Of a stretch of 64,000 nucleotides of DNA, positions 60,326-64,000 are shown in pieces. Source of the stretch: Paraburkholderia podalyriae (GTDB lineage Bacteria > Pseudomonadota > Gammaproteobacteria > Burkholderiales > Burkholderiaceae); assembly GCF_014397785.1 (NCBI RefSeq), contig NZ_VZQQ01000016.1:62001-126000 (forward strand), read 5' to 3'. The position numbers and the translations under genes are program-made. Position 1 is the first letter of the stretch, and each line of letters opens with the position of its first letter. Below the pieces are notes generated by a model that saw only the letters and a list, made by a program, of their open reading frames with translations, did not search any database and had not been told where the DNA came from.

Positions 60326-62110
60326 ATGCCCACCCCTTTCGCGCGCTACCTGTCTCTCGTACTGCTGGCTCTTGCGTTGATCCTGCCCTATGCGGTTGCC
60401 AACCATACGTATCCGATCCCAACCTTCTACGCCGAATTCACCGCACTCGCGCTGTATCTGCTGACTGGAGCGGCCGTCGTGCTGCTGGTCGCGACCACGC
60501 GGCCGCGCGTGGCTTTCGCGTCGCCCATCGTTGCGCTCGTGCCTTTGCTGTTCGGCCTCGTGCTGGTCGTGCAGACGCTGGTGCTGCCGGTCGCGGAGCC
60601 GTCGATGAACTGGCTCGGCGCGGGCTTCCTGCTTGCCGCGTGGATGGCTGTGCACGTGGGCTACGGCTTCGCGCGCGTGAAGCTCGACGAGACCGCGTTG
60701 CGCTGGGCGGCGGGGGCATTGATCGTCGGCGGTCTGTTCGCGGTGTTCAGCCAGATGATCCAGTTGTTTCACCTCGAGACGCGCGTGGCTCCGCTCGTCG
60801 TCGCGTATAACGTGACCGTCGAGCGCCGGCCGTTCGGCAACATGGCGCAGGCGAACCACCTCGCGACGTATATCGCGTTCGCGATGGCCGGAGCGCTGTA
60901 TCTCGTGCAGACGCGCCGCATCGCGGTGCCGATCTGGCTGCTGGTGTCGACAATTTTCTCGGTCGGCCTCGCGTTGACCGTGTCGCGCGGTCCGTGGCTG
61001 CAGATGGGTGTGATCGTCGTGGCCGGCTTCTGGATGGCCTTCGCGCAGACGCGCAACGAACCGCAACTGCGCCGCAGCAACCGTGAATGGCTGGTCCCGA
61101 TCGCGCTCGCGGTGCTGTTCTTCGTGATCAATGCGCTGATCCGCTGGGCCAACGTGCGCTATCACCTCGAACTCGGACAGTCGGCGGCCGAGCGCTTCCA
61201 GGACGCTGGCCAGATCGCGCCGCGCCTCGCACTGTGGAAATACGGCTGGACGATGTTCAAGCAGCATCCGCTGCTCGGCGTCGGCTGGGGCGAATTTCCG
61301 GGCTATCAGTTCGAGCTCGTCAAGCAACTGGGCGGCGTCGAGATCGCCAACAACTCGCACGACATCTTCGTCGACCTGCTCGCGAAAACCGGTCTGATCG
61401 GTCTCGGGATCGTGCTCGTGGGCCTTGTCGCATGGCTCGTGCGCGTCGTGCGTGCGCCGCAAAGCGCGGCGCGCGTATTCGGCATCGCGCTGATCGGCGT
61501 GCTGACGATGCATGCGCTCGTCGAGTATCCGCAGCAGTACATGTTCTTCCTGTTGCCCGCGATGTTCGTATTCGGCCTGCTCGACACGCGGCCGTTGCGC
61601 GCGGTGCCCGCGAACCTGTCGTTCGGCGCATTCGCGGTCGTGGTGTTTGGCGGACTCGCCGCGCTGTATTCGGTGTATCGCGACTATGCGCGCGCCGAAG
61701 TGCTGTACTACGGCGCGCGTCCGGCCGAGCAGTACAGCGCCGATCCGTCGTTGATGTTCGGCGCATGGGGCGAATACGGTCTCGCGACGCTGCAGCCGAT
61801 GAATCCGCTGAACCTGCAACGCAAGCTCGCGATGCACAAGCAGGCCATCGCTTTGTTGCCGGGCGAGACGGTGCTGCGTCGCTATGCGGTGCTGCAAGCG
61901 TTGACCGGCGATACCGCGGCGGCGCTCGATACGGTCGAACGCTTGCGGATCTTCGCCGAGGAACTGAAGGACTGGCCGGCGCAGCTCGGCTATCTGTACG
62001 AACTCGTCGACGAACAGAAGTCGCTCGCGGGATTCAAGGAGCAACTGGTTAAGCGCTACGGCACGCCGGCGCCCGATGCAACGCCGGACGACGACAGCGG
62101 CGACGATTGA
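60326..62110 (+). CDS. pglL: PglL/TfpO-type O-oligosaccharyltransferase (Wzy_C family)
   Basis: 594 residues from the ATG at 60326 (MPTPFARYLSLVLLAL); a GTG at 60272 is also in frame. About 12 helices surround the Wzy_C domain, which includes NMAQANHLATYIAF, SRGPWLQMGV and the periplasmic loop GVGWGEFPGYQFELVKQL followed by NNSHDIFVDLLAKTG, with the His that is essential in PglL proteins. A C-terminal soluble domain with helical repeats follows. The enzyme moves lipid-linked glycans onto Ser/Thr of periplasmic proteins, here probably the neighbouring pilin. Confidence 0.85.
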   Translation: MPTPFARYLSLVLLALALILPYAVANHTYPIPTFYAEFTALALYLLTGAAVVLLVATTRPRVAFASPIVALVPLLFGLVLVVQTLVLPVAEPSMNWLGAGFLLAAWMAVHVGYGFARVKLDETALRWAAGALIVGGLFAVFSQMIQLFHLETRVAPLVVAYNVTVERRPFGNMAQANHLATYIAFAMAGALYLVQTRRIAVPIWLLVSTIFSVGLALTVSRGPWLQMGVIVVAGFWMAFAQTRNEPQLRRSNREWLVPIALAVLFFVINALIRWANVRYHLELGQSAAERFQDAGQIAPRLALWKYGWTMFKQHPLLGVGWGEFPGYQFELVKQLGGVEIANNSHDIFVDLLAKTGLIGLGIVLVGLVAWLVRVVRAPQSAARVFGIALIGVLTMHALVEYPQQYMFFLLPAMFVFGLLDTRPLRAVPANLSFGAFAVVVFGGLAALYSVYRDYARAEVLYYGARPAEQYSADPSLMFGAWGEYGLATLQPMNPLNLQRKLAMHKQAIALLPGETVLRRYAVLQALTGDTAAALDTVERLRIFAEELKDWPAQLGYLYELVDEQKSLAGFKEQLVKRYGTPAPDATPDDDSGDD

Positions 62111-62163
62111 TGGTGCCGCGCCAGCTTAGGCGTGCTGCCGCCGCGGCTTCCGTGCTTCAGAGT

Positions 62164-62514
62164 TCAAAGCTCGGAATACTTCGCGGCGGTGCCTTTTGCC
62201 TTGTCGACGGGGTAGCGCGCTTCGTTCAGCTTCAGTTTTTCCGCTGCTGCGTCGACGAGATCGAAGCCCGCAGTGTGGGCGACCAGCAGCAGATACATGA
62301 ACACGTCGGCGCACTCGTGCCTGAGGTTCGTCGATTGCGCGGAATCGCTGAGCAGTGCGTCGATCTGCGCGTCGGTTTTCCATTGGATCGTCTCCAGAAG
62401 CTCGCCGGCTTCGATGCCGGTGGAGACGATCAGATTGCGCAGCGTGTGAAACTGCCGCCAGTCGCGCGCGTCGCGAAACGCCAGTAGCTGCTTGAGCAGG
62501 TCGTCGATGGTCAT
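62164..62514 (-). CDS. MazG-like nucleotide pyrophosphohydrolase
   Basis: 116 residues from the ATG at 62514 (MTIDDLLKQLLAFRDARDW). The metal-binding pattern ExxE...ExxD is seen in IEAGELLE and HECADVFMYLLLVAHTAG, as in dCTP pyrophosphatase/RS21-C6-like enzymes. It should hydrolyse a (deoxy)nucleoside triphosphate, possibly a damaged one. It lies 31 bp after moaC on the same strand. The longer open frame (to 62583) overlaps moaC and has no similarity. Confidence 0.85.
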   Translation of the reverse strand: MTIDDLLKQLLAFRDARDWRQFHTLRNLIVSTGIEAGELLETIQWKTDAQIDALLSDSAQSTNLRHECADVFMYLLLVAHTAGFDLVDAAAEKLKLNEARYPVDKAKGTAAKYSEL

Positions 62515-62545
62515 TTCGCTACCCGGATAGTTGCCGAACCGCGCT

Positions 62546-63025
62546 TCAACTTTGCGCGACCCAATCTCCCGACTTCCCGCCATGCTTTTCCATCACCTTC
62601 ACGTCGGTGATGGTCATGCCGCGATCGACCGCCTTGCACATGTCGTACACGGTCAACAGCCCAACCTGCACGGCGGTAAGCGCCTCCATTTCGACGCCCG
62701 TGCGTCCAAACGTCTCGACCTGAACCGTGCAATGCACGCCCGGCATCTGCTCGTCGAGCTCGAAATCGGCCTTCACGCGTGTCAGCGCGAGCGGGTGGCA
62801 CAGCGGAATCAGATCGGCGGTGCGCTTCGAGGCCTGGATCGCCGCAATCCGCGCGACGCCGATCACGTCGCCCTTTTTGGCGTTGCCGTCGCGGATCAGC
62901 GCGAAAGTGTCGAGTAGCATGCGGATCGAGCCGCGCGCGATCGCGACGCGCCTGGTCTCCTGCTTGCCGCCGACGTCCACCATATGCGCGTCACCGGCCG
63001 CATCGAAATGAGTGAGTTCAGGCAT
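62546..63025 (-). CDS. moaC: Cyclic pyranopterin monophosphate synthase
   Basis: 159 residues. Acts after MoaA in molybdenum-cofactor synthesis. The whole chain matches: MPELTHFDAAGDAHMVDVGGKQ, KKGDVIGVARIAAIQASKRT, LIPLCHPLALTRV and EMEALTAVQVGLLTVYDMCKA with the active-site Lys/Asp region DVKVMEKHGGKSG. The start is preceded by AAGGAG. The gene is followed by a MazG-like gene and is divergent from the M48 peptidase gene. Confidence 0.96.
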   Translation of the reverse strand: MPELTHFDAAGDAHMVDVGGKQETRRVAIARGSIRMLLDTFALIRDGNAKKGDVIGVARIAAIQASKRTADLIPLCHPLALTRVKADFELDEQMPGVHCTVQVETFGRTGVEMEALTAVQVGLLTVYDMCKAVDRGMTITDVKVMEKHGGKSGDWVAQS

Positions 63026-63212
63026 GGTTGACTCCTTCAGAAGGCGCCTATCATAGCAGTGCGGCGCGACCCCGAATCGTCGCGGCGACTGATTACACCT
63101 GCGCTGTGTCGTGCTCTGCGTTTTGCCTCGTACGCGTCCTGCGACGCCCTTGCCCGTTATCTTAGTCCGGGCCGTGGGCGGCGTTTTTCGACTTCGTCAG
63201 ACCGGCTTCGCG

Positions 63213-64000
63213 ATGCATTCAAAACGGTTCCTTGCTGCATGGCTATCCGTCGCGCTCGCTATGCCACCGGGCGCATTCGCGCAATCGACCGGCGAGGCGG
63301 CCATCGCGCCGCGAACGACACCGTCCGAGGCGCCGCTCGTCAGCGGCCCGAGCGACGCGCGTGTCGATCCGATCCTGCCGCCCGACATCGCGCGCGGCGT
63401 GTTCGGCACCTACGGCGGTGCCCAAAGCCGCTTTTCCAATGGCGGTGGGAACGGCGGCAACGGCGGCGACAATGGCGGCGGCGGCGACTGGCGCGCACCG
63501 ATCGTCGCACAGCAATTACCTGATCTCGGCAGCGGCGGCGCCGGCTCGCTGACCCCGCAGGCCGAGCGCAAGCTCGGCGAGCGCGTGATGCGCGAGATAC
63601 GCCGCGACCCCGACTATCTCGACGACTGGCTCGTGCGCGACTACCTGAATTCGGTCTCGGCCAAGCTCGCGGCGGCGGCCGGCGCGCTTTACATCGGCGG
63701 CTATCGACCGGACTTCGAACTGTTCGCGGTGCGCGACGCGCAGATCAACGCGTTTTCGTTGCCGGGCGGTTTCATCGGCGTGAACGCGGGGCTGATCGTC
63801 GCGACGCAGACCGAATCCGAGCTCGCGTCGGTGCTGGGTCACGAGATGGGGCACGTGCTGCAGCGGCACATCTCGCGGATGATCTCGAATGGCGAGCGCG
63901 GCGGCTACGCGGCGCTCGTCGGTGTGCTGTTCGGCGTGCTGGCTGGCGTTCTCGCGCATAGCGGCGACCTCGGCAGCGCGATCGCGCTCGGCAGCGAGGC
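63213..64000 (+). CDS. M48-family metallopeptidase (BepA/LoiP-like), 3' end outside the window
   Basis: The start is the ATG at 63213 (MHSKRFLAAWLSVALAMPPGAFAQ), with a signal peptide; the frame is open to the window end after 262 codons. The zinc site H210-EMGH is in SELASVLGHEMGHVLQRH. A Gly/Asn-rich linker (NGGGNGGNGGDNGGGG, near residues 77-92) precedes the family core LTPQAERKLGERVMREI and FALPGGFIGVN-type AFSLPGGFIGVNAGLI. Periplasmic BepA-type proteases keep the outer membrane in order, often with TPR repeats at the C terminus; those would lie beyond the window. Confidence 0.9.
   Translation, partial: MHSKRFLAAWLSVALAMPPGAFAQSTGEAAIAPRTTPSEAPLVSGPSDARVDPILPPDIARGVFGTYGGAQSRFSNGGGNGGNGGDNGGGGDWRAPIVAQQLPDLGSGGAGSLTPQAERKLGERVMREIRRDPDYLDDWLVRDYLNSVSAKLAAAAGALYIGGYRPDFELFAVRDAQINAFSLPGGFIGVNAGLIVATQTESELASVLGHEMGHVLQRHISRMISNGERGGYAALVGVLFGVLAGVLAHSGDLGSAIALGSE

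Noticed and set aside
60248..62044. 598-codon open frame antisense to the PglL-type gene
   Set aside because: His/Arg/Glu-rich shadow of a membrane protein gene.

Overview
This window looks like a chromosomal segment of a Paraburkholderia or Burkholderia relative (Betaproteobacteria). The DNA is GC-rich with strongly GC-biased third codon positions. The recA-recX-DUF2889-sucC-sucD-terC-pilin order, the GlpR/GlpK/GlpD set and the MHS-type transporters are all typical of that group. This assignment rests on gene content and family knowledge, not on a search.

Left part (1-23,100), mostly core metabolism: the 3' part of ribB; a HAD phosphatase; the glycerol genes glpK and glpD with a GlpR operator and the distant regulator glpR; a TetR regulator with its own palindrome; a cytoplasmic gamma-glutamyltransferase; a decayed transporter; a ferritin-like protein; the RNA helicase RhlE; a hemolysin III homologue; a two-gene cytochrome c operon without its dehydrogenase; copC-copD; galactonate dehydratase with a divergent GntR regulator; and an EmrB-type pump with a divergent MarR regulator.

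Middle (23,268-39,204), two catabolic clusters back to back. On the minus strand a guanidine-I (ykkC) riboswitch precedes an ABC importer, two DUF1989 proteins (carboxyguanidine deiminase), a biotin-dependent guanidine carboxylase and allophanate hydrolase. Together these should import guanidine and break it down to ammonia and CO2. A 34-codon reading frame overlaps the end of one deiminase gene, and a sigma-54-like promoter lies just upstream of the riboswitch. On the plus strand a LysR regulator is followed by an MHS transporter, an amidohydrolase resembling prolidases, a pyrroline-2-carboxylate reductase and a Cys/Thr-type proline-racemase-family dehydratase. This fits conversion of trans-3-hydroxy-L-proline to L-proline.

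Accessory stretch (39,205-48,990): short and orphan genes with long gene-poor gaps, including an acylphosphatase, a VOC protein, a broken PRC-barrel gene, a phasin, several unknown proteins and a large SWIM zinc-finger protein. It ends in a decayed integration site: an IS630-family fragment inside a tyrosine recombinase remnant next to a tRNA-Met gene.

Right part (49,152-64,000), core again: an MHS transporter, a two-component system, recA with an SOS box, recX, a DUF2889 gene, sucCD, terC, a type IV pilin beside a PglL-type oligosaccharyltransferase, a MazG-like pyrophosphohydrolase, moaC, and the 5' part of an M48 peptidase that runs off the end.
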